In this document: piece after piece, positions 18,245-25,206 of the stretch
Layout: each line of letters opens with the position of its first letter
How positions within the stretch are numbered: position 1 is the stretch's first letter
NCBI RefSeq assembly: GCF_021029445.1
Contig: NZ_CP072610.1
Location: 1,860,001-1,924,000 of the forward strand
Source: Pseudomonas wenzhouensis
GTDB taxonomy: Bacteria > Pseudomonadota > Gammaproteobacteria > Pseudomonadales > Pseudomonadaceae
Length of the DNA stretch: 64,000 nt
Reading direction: 5' to 3'
Made by a program: the position numbers and the translations under genes
Notes under the pieces: model-generated
The model's input: only the letters and a program-made list of their open reading frames with translations
Database searches by the model: none
Told to the model about the DNA's origin: nothing

Positions 18245-18994
18245 ATGAGTGTCCTTGATTCATTCAAGCTGGATGGGCGAGTGGCGTTGGTCACTGGCGC
18301 ATCGCGCGGCATTGGCTGTGCAATTGCACGGGGCCTCAGCGAGGCTGGCGCCACCGTCTACGGTATTGGTCGCTCCGGAGAAACCGAAGCGCAAGAGGGC
18401 GTATTCCAGTATCGCCAGTGCGATATTCAGGATAAGGAAAGCTTCTCTCGCCTGCTGGCCGAACTGGTTGAAACGCATGGTCGGCTGGACATCCTGGTGA
18501 ATGCGGCAGGCATCACCATGCCTGATCAGATGGAGGCAGACCCGCTTGCGACGTTTCAGCGCACGCTTGAGTTGAATCTGACGGCGGCGTTCGCGTGCAG
18601 TTACCTGGCGTTGCCTTACATGTTGTCAGGCGGCTACGGCTCCATCATCAATGTCACCAGTATCGGCGCTGCATTGGGCTTTCCCGGTAACCCGGGGTAC
18701 GTCGCTTCCAAGGGGGGGCTTGCGGCGATGACGCGGGCACTGGCCAGGGATTACGGGGCTCGCGGCATTCGGGTGAACAACATCGTTCCGGGTTATGTGC
18801 ATACCGCAATGACGCACGGCAGCTATTCGAACCCCGAACTTCATGCCGCACGGGCCGAGCGTACGATGCTGGGTCGCTGGGGCTCGGTTGGGGAATTGTC
18901 CGGCGCTGCTGTTTTCCTGGCTTCACCGGCAAGCAGCTATATGACTGGCGCTGATCTGGTGGTTGATGGCGGTTGGTCGGCCAAGGGGTTGTGA
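18245..18994 (+). CDS. SDR-family oxidoreductase 1 (FabG-like)
   Basis: A classical short-chain dehydrogenase of 249 residues. It has NAD(P)-binding TGASRGIG (17-24), the structural motif NAAG, and catalytic Tyr152 and Lys156 in YVASK; it ends in the usual GADLVVDGGW. It follows the thiamine-diphosphate enzyme by 6 bases and could reduce the keto group left by it, as YerF does for YerE. The substrate is inferred only from context. Confidence 0.85.
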   Translation: MSVLDSFKLDGRVALVTGASRGIGCAIARGLSEAGATVYGIGRSGETEAQEGVFQYRQCDIQDKESFSRLLAELVETHGRLDILVNAAGITMPDQMEADPLATFQRTLELNLTAAFACSYLALPYMLSGGYGSIINVTSIGAALGFPGNPGYVASKGGLAAMTRALARDYGARGIRVNNIVPGYVHTAMTHGSYSNPELHAARAERTMLGRWGSVGELSGAAVFLASPASSYMTGADLVVDGGWSAKGL

Positions 18995-19824
18995 TGGAAA
19001 TCGGATTCATGCAGGGCCGTCTCTGTGATCGGGTGGACGGAAAGATTCAGGCTTTCCCGTGGCTCAATTGGGAAAAAGAGTTTCCTCTAGCGCAACAACT
19101 GGGCATTCCACTCATGGAGTGGACGCTTGATCAGGAACGCCTGTATGAGAACCCCTTGATGACCGCGCCTGGTCGTCAGCGCATTCGTGAGCTGTCGTCG
19201 CGGTACGGTGTCCGGATACTGTCCCTCACTGGCGATTGCTTTATGCAGGCGCCATTTTTCAAAGCTTCGGGTGCGGAGCGAGAGGGCCTGCTGCGAGATC
19301 TGCATGCCATTGTGGATGCGTGCGTCGATCTGGGCCTGCGCTACCTGCTGATTCCTCTCGTGGACAACGGTTCGCTGACGTCAGCAGATGAGGAGAGTGC
19401 TCTGCTCGAGGGGCTACTCCCTCTGCATGGGGTGCTGACTGCCGCAAAGCTAAAAATAGTGTTCGAGTCGGATTTCGAGCCTGAGCGCCTGGCCCGCTTT
19501 ATCGCGCGTTTCCCCGAAGATGCCTTTGGCCTGAACTACGATATTGGCAACAGCGCGGCGCTTGGCTACTCGGCGTCGGCAGAGATCGCCAGCTACGGTC
19601 AGCGTATCGACAACGTGCATGTCAAAGACCGTGTCCTGGGCGGTACGACCGTACCGCTGGGCACTGGCAATGCGAATTTCCCGGAAGTTTTCCGGGCTCT
19701 GCATGCCGTGGGATATAGCGGTGATTTCATCCTGCAGACAGCGCGTGCGGACGGCGATCATGCCGGTGCGCTCGATCGTTATCGTGCGATGACCCTTGCC
19801 TGGTGGCGTGACAATGAATCTTGA
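18994..19824 (+). CDS. TIM-barrel sugar isomerase/epimerase-like protein
   Basis: A 276-residue member of the xylose isomerase-like/AP-endonuclease-2 superfamily. Metal-ligand type motifs include VFESDFEPE, YDIGNSAALGY, VHVKDRVLGG and a C-terminal FILQTARADGDHAG. Relatives include sugar-phosphate epimerases and the inositol enzymes IolE and IolI. It starts at TGATG on the SDR1 stop, which decides the start; a longer frame exists but begins inside SDR1. It shares its fold with the C-terminal part of the NeuB fusion encoded at 13305-15212. The reaction is unknown. Confidence 0.78.
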   Translation: MEIGFMQGRLCDRVDGKIQAFPWLNWEKEFPLAQQLGIPLMEWTLDQERLYENPLMTAPGRQRIRELSSRYGVRILSLTGDCFMQAPFFKASGAEREGLLRDLHAIVDACVDLGLRYLLIPLVDNGSLTSADEESALLEGLLPLHGVLTAAKLKIVFESDFEPERLARFIARFPEDAFGLNYDIGNSAALGYSASAEIASYGQRIDNVHVKDRVLGGTTVPLGTGNANFPEVFRALHAVGYSGDFILQTARADGDHAGALDRYRAMTLAWWRDNES

Positions 19825-20566
19825 ACTGACAGGCAAGGTCGTGCTCGTTACGGGCTCGTCAGCCGGCATCGGTTTCGAGGTAGCGCAACAGCTTGCTCTT
19901 GAAGGCTGCCACGTTGTGCTCAACGGTCGTGATCCCGAGCGTTTGCAGGCGGCACAAGAGCGAATTGCCGGTTCCAGCGGTGTAGTTGCGGATGTTCGAG
20001 ACCCTGATGCCTGTCAGGCGCTGGTCCGGCACGTTCTTCAGCTGCATGGTCGTCTGGATGTGCTGGTGTGCAATGTCGGCAGTGGCGCTTCCGTGCCGCC
20101 AGGCAAGGAAACCCCTGCGGAATGGCATCGGGTGCTGGAGCTCAATCTCTATTCCACAACACAGGCGGTATGGGCCGCTACCGATGCGCTGATAGCAAGT
20201 CGTGGCAATGTCATTTGCATCTCTTCGATCTGCGGCATCGAGGCGCTCGGGTGCCCAGTGGCATACGCCGCAGCCAAAGCCGCAGTGGAAAGCTACGTGC
20301 GCAACTCGGCGCGTGCATTTGGCAAGCACGGCGTACGCATCAACAGTATTGCGCCAGGCAACATCCTGTTCGATGGCTCCGTCTGGCAGCGCAAGCTCAG
20401 GGAAGACCGTGATGCTGTGGAGTCGATGTTGCAGCGTGACGTCGCGCTGGCCCGTCTGGGTTCCCCGCAGGATGTTGCAAGACTTGCCGCCTATTTGGCA
20501 TCCCCGTTGGGGGGATTCATAACTGGCGCTACCTATGTGGTTGATGGAGGTCAGTTGAGATCATGA
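19814..20566 (+). CDS. SDR-family oxidoreductase 2
   Basis: A classical SDR of 250 residues with TGSSAGIG (13-20), Tyr151 and Lys155 (YAAAK), and a C-terminal GATYVVDGGQ. NVGSGASVPPG replaces the more usual NNAG/NAAG motif, a modest deviation. ATG 19814 overlaps the end of the TIM-barrel gene by 11 bases and puts the cofactor motif at the normal distance from the start. It is probably a sugar-nucleotide keto-reductase or alcohol dehydrogenase in the island pathway. Confidence 0.82.
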   Translation: MNLELTGKVVLVTGSSAGIGFEVAQQLALEGCHVVLNGRDPERLQAAQERIAGSSGVVADVRDPDACQALVRHVLQLHGRLDVLVCNVGSGASVPPGKETPAEWHRVLELNLYSTTQAVWAATDALIASRGNVICISSICGIEALGCPVAYAAAKAAVESYVRNSARAFGKHGVRINSIAPGNILFDGSVWQRKLREDRDAVESMLQRDVALARLGSPQDVARLAAYLASPLGGFITGATYVVDGGQLRS

Positions 20567-21405
20567 CTAGAGCAGAGCCTACCCTGCCAAAGGTGTTCGA
20601 TTTACGCGGTCGGGTCGCCGTTATCACCGGTGGCGGCGGACTGCTGGGTTACCAGCATGCGGCAACGATAGCCGAGCTGGGCGGCGTGCCTGTGCTGCTC
20701 GACATCAACGCTGAAGGCTTGGCGAACAACGCTGCCAGGCTGCTCGATGAGACGGGTTGCGAAGCATTGACGCTGCAGGCTGATATCACTGACCTGGATG
20801 CGGTGGTTCTGGCTGCCGAGCAAATCATGGGCCGGCATGAGCGGGTGGATATCCTGCTCAACAACGCTGCGCGCAATCCAAAGGTGGAGAGTGTGGGCGA
20901 TCGGGACTTCTCCCGCCTCGAAAACTTTCCCTGGGAGCAATGGCGTCTCGATTTGGACGTTGGCCTCGGTGGTGCCTTCAACTGCGCCAAGGTGTTCGGC
21001 GCTGAAATGGCCCGGCAGGGACATGGCGTCATCGTCAATATCGCTTCCGATCTTGGCGTGATTGCACCTGATCAGCGTTTGTATCGGGTCGATGGGCGCG
21101 AGAGTGACCAGCAACCAGTCAAGCCAGTTACCTACTCGGTGGTCAAGCACGGCCTGATCGGCCTGACCAAGTACCTGGCTACCTACTGGTGCGAGCAAGG
21201 TGTGCGCTGCAATGCGCTGTCCCCTGGCGGTGTGTATGCGGGGCAAAACGATGTGTTCGTCAGCAAGTTGACCCAGCTCATTCCATTGGGGCGCATGGCC
21301 GAAGCTGACGAGTACCGCGGTGCGATTGCCTTCCTGTGTTCGGATGCTTCCGCCTATATGAACGGCGCCAATCTGGTCATCGATGGAGGCCGCAGCACAT
21401 GGTGA
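20563..21405 (+). CDS. SDR-family oxidoreductase 3, PtmA-like
   Basis: An SDR of 280 residues with the cofactor motif TGGGGLLG, NNAARNPKVES, NIASDLGVIAPDQRLY, and catalytic Tyr191 and Lys195 (YSVVK). The GGGLLG form and the inserted segment after the NIASDLG strand resemble PtmA of Campylobacter, an SDR of flagellin modification in the GDP-legionaminate route. It is coupled to SDR2 by ATGA. The resemblance is from memory of the family and is not an identification of the reaction. Confidence 0.82.
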   Translation: MTRAEPTLPKVFDLRGRVAVITGGGGLLGYQHAATIAELGGVPVLLDINAEGLANNAARLLDETGCEALTLQADITDLDAVVLAAEQIMGRHERVDILLNNAARNPKVESVGDRDFSRLENFPWEQWRLDLDVGLGGAFNCAKVFGAEMARQGHGVIVNIASDLGVIAPDQRLYRVDGRESDQQPVKPVTYSVVKHGLIGLTKYLATYWCEQGVRCNALSPGGVYAGQNDVFVSKLTQLIPLGRMAEADEYRGAIAFLCSDASAYMNGANLVIDGGRSTW

Positions 21406-22268
21406 GCCGTGAGCTGATAGCCCGGCATTGCATTTGCTGTGGCGGCGAGCAACTGCAACGTTCTTCGGCGGTGCTGATGCCCTTCGTTGCGCATCGCGTA
21501 TTCGGCCATGAACCTCTTGAGATCACTGCTGATTGGGGCTTGCGCGATCTGCGCCAAGGCATGGCCTATACGCTTTGCAATTCACTGCAATGCCAGGAGT
21601 GCGGTGTCCTGTTTCTGGATTACCGCTTTACCGATGAGCAAATGGCGGCGCTTTATGCGGGGTATCGTGACGAGCGATACAACGCCGAGCGTGAGCGCTA
21701 CGAGCCAGGCTACACTGCGCTTACAAAAAGCTTCGAGGGGCGGGCTGCCTACATTTCGGATATCGAAGCCTGGCTTGCACCGCACCTGCCTGCAGCTCCA
21801 GCGGTATTGGACTGGGGCGGTGCGACAGGTCTCAATACGCCTTTGCGCGGGCGTGGAGGCTTGCACCATATTCACGATATCTCGGATGTTGGTCTGGTTG
21901 CTGGTGCTCAGAGAGCGGATGCGCTCAAGTTTGGGCAGCAGCACTATGACTTGGTGGTTTGCAGCCAGGTGCTAGAGCACGTACCTGCGCCACTTGATTT
22001 GATTAGCCAGATTGTCCCGATATTGTCAGCCGAGACCTTGTTCTATCTTGAAGTTCCTCTTGAAATCTTGATGCGCGAGCACCCTGATAGTTTGCAATTG
22101 GCGCCATTGAAACGTTACTGGCATGAGCACATCAATTTTTTCTCTAAAGTGTCACTGTATCGAATGATTGAGCGTGTTGGGCTGAGGGTGTTGGACAGCC
22201 ACATTCTCCCCGTTGAGTTGCGGGGGCGCAAAGGTTCTGTAATGGGTGTCTTGGCGAGATTGCCCTGA
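21399..22268 (+). CDS. SAM methyltransferase with Cys-rich N-terminus
   Basis: A 289-residue protein. The N-terminal Cys pairs (CICC and CQEC) suggest a zinc ribbon. The SAM-binding segment (VLDWGGATGLNTP) is a variant of the usual DxGxGxG motif, and VVCSQVLEHVPAP is the post-motif region. ATG 21399 overlaps the SDR3 stop at 21403 and is chosen for that coupling; a longer frame upstream lies within SDR3. It is the last gene of the first island transcript, and base composition becomes AT-richer from here. Confidence 0.75.
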   Translation: MVSRELIARHCICCGGEQLQRSSAVLMPFVAHRVFGHEPLEITADWGLRDLRQGMAYTLCNSLQCQECGVLFLDYRFTDEQMAALYAGYRDERYNAERERYEPGYTALTKSFEGRAAYISDIEAWLAPHLPAAPAVLDWGGATGLNTPLRGRGGLHHIHDISDVGLVAGAQRADALKFGQQHYDLVVCSQVLEHVPAPLDLISQIVPILSAETLFYLEVPLEILMREHPDSLQLAPLKRYWHEHINFFSKVSLYRMIERVGLRVLDSHILPVELRGRKGSVMGVLARLP

Positions 22269-22363
22269 TGAACACTGGCATGACTCTGTCCTCAACCAGG
22301 GCAGCCGACCTTCTGCGTACTCCTGTATATAGTGGTTTTTTGGGGCGCCGATGGTTTTTTTGA
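22268..22363 (+). other. Micro-ORF (31 codons) coupled to the preceding gene
   Basis: An open frame begins at TGATG on the preceding methyltransferase stop, the same coupling used elsewhere in this operon, and runs 31 codons to TGA at 22361. The short product ends GFLGRRWFF. It may be the remnant of a decayed gene or a small leader peptide. Nothing identifies it. Confidence 0.25.
22328..22353 (+). promoter_or_regulatory. Candidate FliA (sigma-28) promoter within the island
   Basis: TATAG (22328-22332), a 14-base spacer, then GCCGATG (22347-22353). The fliC promoter in this window is TAAAG-N14-GCCGATA, so this site differs at one position in each element with identical spacing. It would drive the gene block starting at 22488. 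It lies in a T-rich gap with three TGGTTTTTT repeats (22333, 22352, 22379). Match by eye. Confidence 0.4.
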
Positions 22364-22491
22364 GCAAACTTATGTACGTGGTTTTTTCTCTGCGCTGCCA
22401 TGCTTATAGCGCCTTCGGGACTGTGCTCTATGTATTAGCAACGAAATCAGGCCAAGGTAGCAGTGCTTTTGCAGCAAGGAGTATGGAATGA
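22351..22491 (+). other. Micro-ORF (46 codons) ending at the next start codon
   Basis: An open frame from ATG 22351 runs 46 codons and ends in ATGA, overlapping the start of the methyltransferase at 22488. The product begins with a hydrophobic stretch (VFLSKLMYVVFSL) and has no recognised motif. Together with the 31-codon frame it fills the 219-base gap 22269-22487. It could be decayed coding sequence; there is no good ribosome binding site. Confidence 0.2.
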
Positions 22492-23129
22492 GTGAAGTGA
22501 GCAGTGAGGCGAATGGCAACTATTGGGATGATTTCTACAGCTGCATTCAAGTAGGTGCACCGACCTATCCATCGCAGTTTGCTGCCTTCGCGATAAACGA
22601 GTTCTCCGGGGTGGATGGAGTGATTGAGTTCGGTTGCGGTAATGGCCGCGATAGTGATTTCTTTGCGGCTCATGGCTTCAATCTGCTGGCGGTTGATGCT
22701 TCGGTCGAGGCCATCGAGCTGTGTCAGGCACGTAACCGCTTCCGTCACGCAAAATTTGTTCAGAGTCGTTCCGTTGATGTTAGGGAAGAGGTTGCGGCCT
22801 TTCTTGTCGGGAGAAGCAAAGTCGCCGTGTATGCACGTTTCTTCCTGCATGCCGTGGAGGAGTGCGAAGAGCGTGCTTTGCTCGTTCTGCTGGGTACACT
22901 GCTGCCTAGCGGTAGTCGTTTATTCCTTGAATATCGGACGATAGAGGATGCTGATCAGGAGAAAGTGTTTGGGGACGGGCATTTCAGGCGCTATTTGGAT
23001 CACCGTGCTGTTCTTGGGCGAATCGAATCCGTCGGTTTTCGTGTCGAGTACGAAGTAGAGGGGCGTGGCTTTGCCAAGTATGGCGAAGAGGATGCTTTGG
23101 TCGGTCGCTGCGTTGTGGTTAAGGGGTGA
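22488..23129 (+). CDS. Small class I SAM methyltransferase
   Basis: A 213-residue, single-domain methyltransferase. The SAM motif is VIEFGCGNGRDSDFFAAHG, and the second acidic strand is LLAVDASVEAIEL. AAGGAG (22476-22481) precedes the ATG. It starts a second island block (methyltransferase, LicD-like protein, epimerase) with lower GC than its surroundings. The target is unknown; O- or N-methylation of the flagellin sugar is likely given the context. Confidence 0.75.
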   Translation: MSEVSSEANGNYWDDFYSCIQVGAPTYPSQFAAFAINEFSGVDGVIEFGCGNGRDSDFFAAHGFNLLAVDASVEAIELCQARNRFRHAKFVQSRSVDVREEVAAFLVGRSKVAVYARFFLHAVEECEERALLVLLGTLLPSGSRLFLEYRTIEDADQEKVFGDGHFRRYLDHRAVLGRIESVGFRVEYEVEGRGFAKYGEEDALVGRCVVVKG

Positions 23130-23131
23130 AC

Positions 23132-24049
23132 ATGATTCCAGATTTCCTGAAAGACAAACGACTGGTCCTTTTTGGCGCGGGGCGTGTGGCATTGAGGTTT
23201 TTCTCAATCTTCCCCGAATTGAATGTTATTGCGTTTGCCGATAATGATTCCAAGAAACAAGGGACTTTAGTCGGCCATGTGCCCATTATCGCGCCGGAGA
23301 ATATTGCTTCACTGGATTACGATCTGGTGATGATTAGTACTGGCTGGTTGGATAGTATCTCCTCACAGTTGCGCGACCTCGGTATTCCAGCAGAGCGAAT
23401 CATTCTTCCGCCAAAGAACCTGTTGGCTGTGAACGGTGGCGTCAAACCGTTTTCCGATGCGGTTACCAAGGCATTGGCTGTTGAAGTGATGTCGGGCGTC
23501 TCTCGCTTTTCTGCTGCACACGAAATTCCGATCATGCTGGATTTCGGTACATTGCTGGGGGCGGTTCGTGACGGTGACCTGATTGCGTGGGATGACGATA
23601 TTGATTTATCCATCAATGATGTCGATTTTCCGCTGATAGTCGAGCATTTGGATGAGCTGAGGTCGTTCTTTCCTGATAGAGAGGGGCTTGTCGTCGACAT
23701 TTCCGTCATCAGATCGGAGGGGGTCGTGACCGGGGTCCTTACCACATTCAAAAGTGCTCCTGACTCAACGCCCATCGTGCCCTTCGAAGTCGGTTTCGTA
23801 CGGCGGGTCTTTGAAGCTGGCAAGTCGATCACCAAGTCGGCGGGGCCCGAGTTCATCGCGCCTGAACAACATTTTCGCGCGCTGGACCGGATGCAATTTC
23901 TCGGTGCACAGTTTTATACCCCTCACGACGTCCAGGGTTATCTGACATTCGTCTACGGTGACTGGCAGACGCCGAAGCAGAACACCACGCTCGCCGAGTA
24001 TCCGACGCAGGAACCAGAGTATCGGGAAATTTCGATCTCGAAGTATTGA
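23132..24049 (+). CDS. LicD-family protein with N-terminal Rossmann-like domain
   Basis: A 305-residue protein of two parts. About 1-105 (LVLFGAGRVALRFF, then VIAFADNDSKKQGT) is a Rossmann-like module often found beside capsule and glycan enzymes. About 115-300 is a LicD domain with the diagnostic IMLDFGTLLGAVRDGDLIAW and Asp154-Asp155-Asp156. LicD proteins are nucleotidyltransferase-fold enzymes that transfer phosphate-linked groups, e.g. phosphocholine, onto glycans. Start ATG 23132 has AAGGGG 5 bases upstream. It suggests a phosphodiester-linked substituent on the flagellin glycan. Confidence 0.82.
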   Translation: MIPDFLKDKRLVLFGAGRVALRFFSIFPELNVIAFADNDSKKQGTLVGHVPIIAPENIASLDYDLVMISTGWLDSISSQLRDLGIPAERIILPPKNLLAVNGGVKPFSDAVTKALAVEVMSGVSRFSAAHEIPIMLDFGTLLGAVRDGDLIAWDDDIDLSINDVDFPLIVEHLDELRSFFPDREGLVVDISVIRSEGVVTGVLTTFKSAPDSTPIVPFEVGFVRRVFEAGKSITKSAGPEFIAPEQHFRALDRMQFLGAQFYTPHDVQGYLTFVYGDWQTPKQNTTLAEYPTQEPEYREISISKY

Positions 24050-24054
24050 ACACC

Positions 24055-25107
24055 ATGACTACAACAGGCTTTTCCGGGTCACCCGGAGAAAAGAGTGACT
24101 TGTACGGTGTTCTCGCCGGTCTCGGCCTGGCTGAGTCCCTGGCTGGTCGTCACTTGTTGTTGACCGGAGGAACCGGGTTCTTCGGTCGTTGGCTGCTGGC
24201 CCTGTTGGCAGAACTCAATCGCCAGGGGGCGGGGATTGAAGTGACGCTTACGTCACGCAATCCTGCGACTTTTTTATCCAGCCATCCTGCCTATCTGGAG
24301 TGCAAATGGCTCAACTGGCTACCCGGTGATATCCGTGAGCTGCGGAACCTGCCTGGGCGTCCTGTTGACCTGATTCTGCACGCTGCGGCCGATACCTCAG
24401 CAACTGCCCATACCCGTCCGTTGGAGTTGTTCGACACTATTGTCGAGGGTGCTCGACGGGTGTTTGATCTCGCCGTGCGTTGTGATGGCGCGCGTGTCCT
24501 GATCACTGGCTCCGGTGCTCAATATGGCGCTATTCCCGATACTGTCGGCGTACCGGAAAGTTATCCTGGCGCTTGCATGAGCAACAGCGTAGGTAGCACT
24601 TACGGTGAGGCAAAGCGAGCCCAGGAAACCTTGGGTGCAATTTATGCGGAGAGCTATGGCATTGATATCATCATGACCCGTTGCTTTGCTTTTTCCGGCT
24701 ACGGACTTCCCTTGAATGGCCATTTTGCCATCGGCAACTTCGTGCGTGATGCTCTTTATGCCCAAGAGGTGGTGCTCAACTCAAATGGTACGGCGGTACG
24801 CAGCTATTTGCATGGTGCCGATCTGGCCGTTTGGCTGTTGGCATTGCTGGTCCGTGGAAAAGCGGGGCAGGCATACAATGTCGGGTCAGACGAGGCAATC
24901 ACCATCGCTGAGCTGGCGTACCGAGTTGTGGCCCGGGTGGCACCGGAGAAGGTTGTGCGAATTATGGGGCGTCCAGAGAGTTCGGGCCGATCATTCTATG
25001 TGCCGGACATCACACGGGCACGAGCGCTCGGATTGGATGTCTGGACGACGCTGGATGAGTCCATCGACAGTATGGTGCGTTGGGCGGAGAACTCTAAACG
25101 TACGTGA
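24055..25107 (+). CDS. NAD-dependent epimerase/dehydratase
   Basis: An extended SDR of 350 residues with LLLTGGTGFFGRWLL near the N-terminus, Tyr183 and Lys187 (STYGEAK), and a C-terminal NVGSDEAITIAELAYRV typical of nucleotide-sugar epimerases and dehydratases. The SDR core begins about 30 residues in, after a short leader. ATG 24055 follows the LicD stop by 5 bases. It acts on a nucleotide sugar of unknown identity. A 99-base gap follows before the glycosyltransferase gene. Confidence 0.85.
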   Translation: MTTTGFSGSPGEKSDLYGVLAGLGLAESLAGRHLLLTGGTGFFGRWLLALLAELNRQGAGIEVTLTSRNPATFLSSHPAYLECKWLNWLPGDIRELRNLPGRPVDLILHAAADTSATAHTRPLELFDTIVEGARRVFDLAVRCDGARVLITGSGAQYGAIPDTVGVPESYPGACMSNSVGSTYGEAKRAQETLGAIYAESYGIDIIMTRCFAFSGYGLPLNGHFAIGNFVRDALYAQEVVLNSNGTAVRSYLHGADLAVWLLALLVRGKAGQAYNVGSDEAITIAELAYRVVARVAPEKVVRIMGRPESSGRSFYVPDITRARALGLDVWTTLDESIDSMVRWAENSKRT

Positions 25108-25206
25108 TCGGTTGGCCCGTATTTGCTACTGAAGTGGAACTGGGTAGTTCAGGAAAATCTGATCCGACTATTCGCCAAATTAAATTAGTTACGAGAGGTA
25201 GAGGCG

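Noticed and set aside
22333..22387. Three TGGTTTTTT direct repeats considered as iterons or CRISPR-like units
   Set aside because: Unit too short, spacing unequal (19 and 27 bases) and simple T runs; no repeat-spacer structure.
25113..25128. Sigma-54-like sequence TTGGCCCGTATTTGCT before the glycosyltransferase gene
   Set aside because: The GG-to-GC spacing is one base short of the required 12, so it is unlikely to be functional as read.
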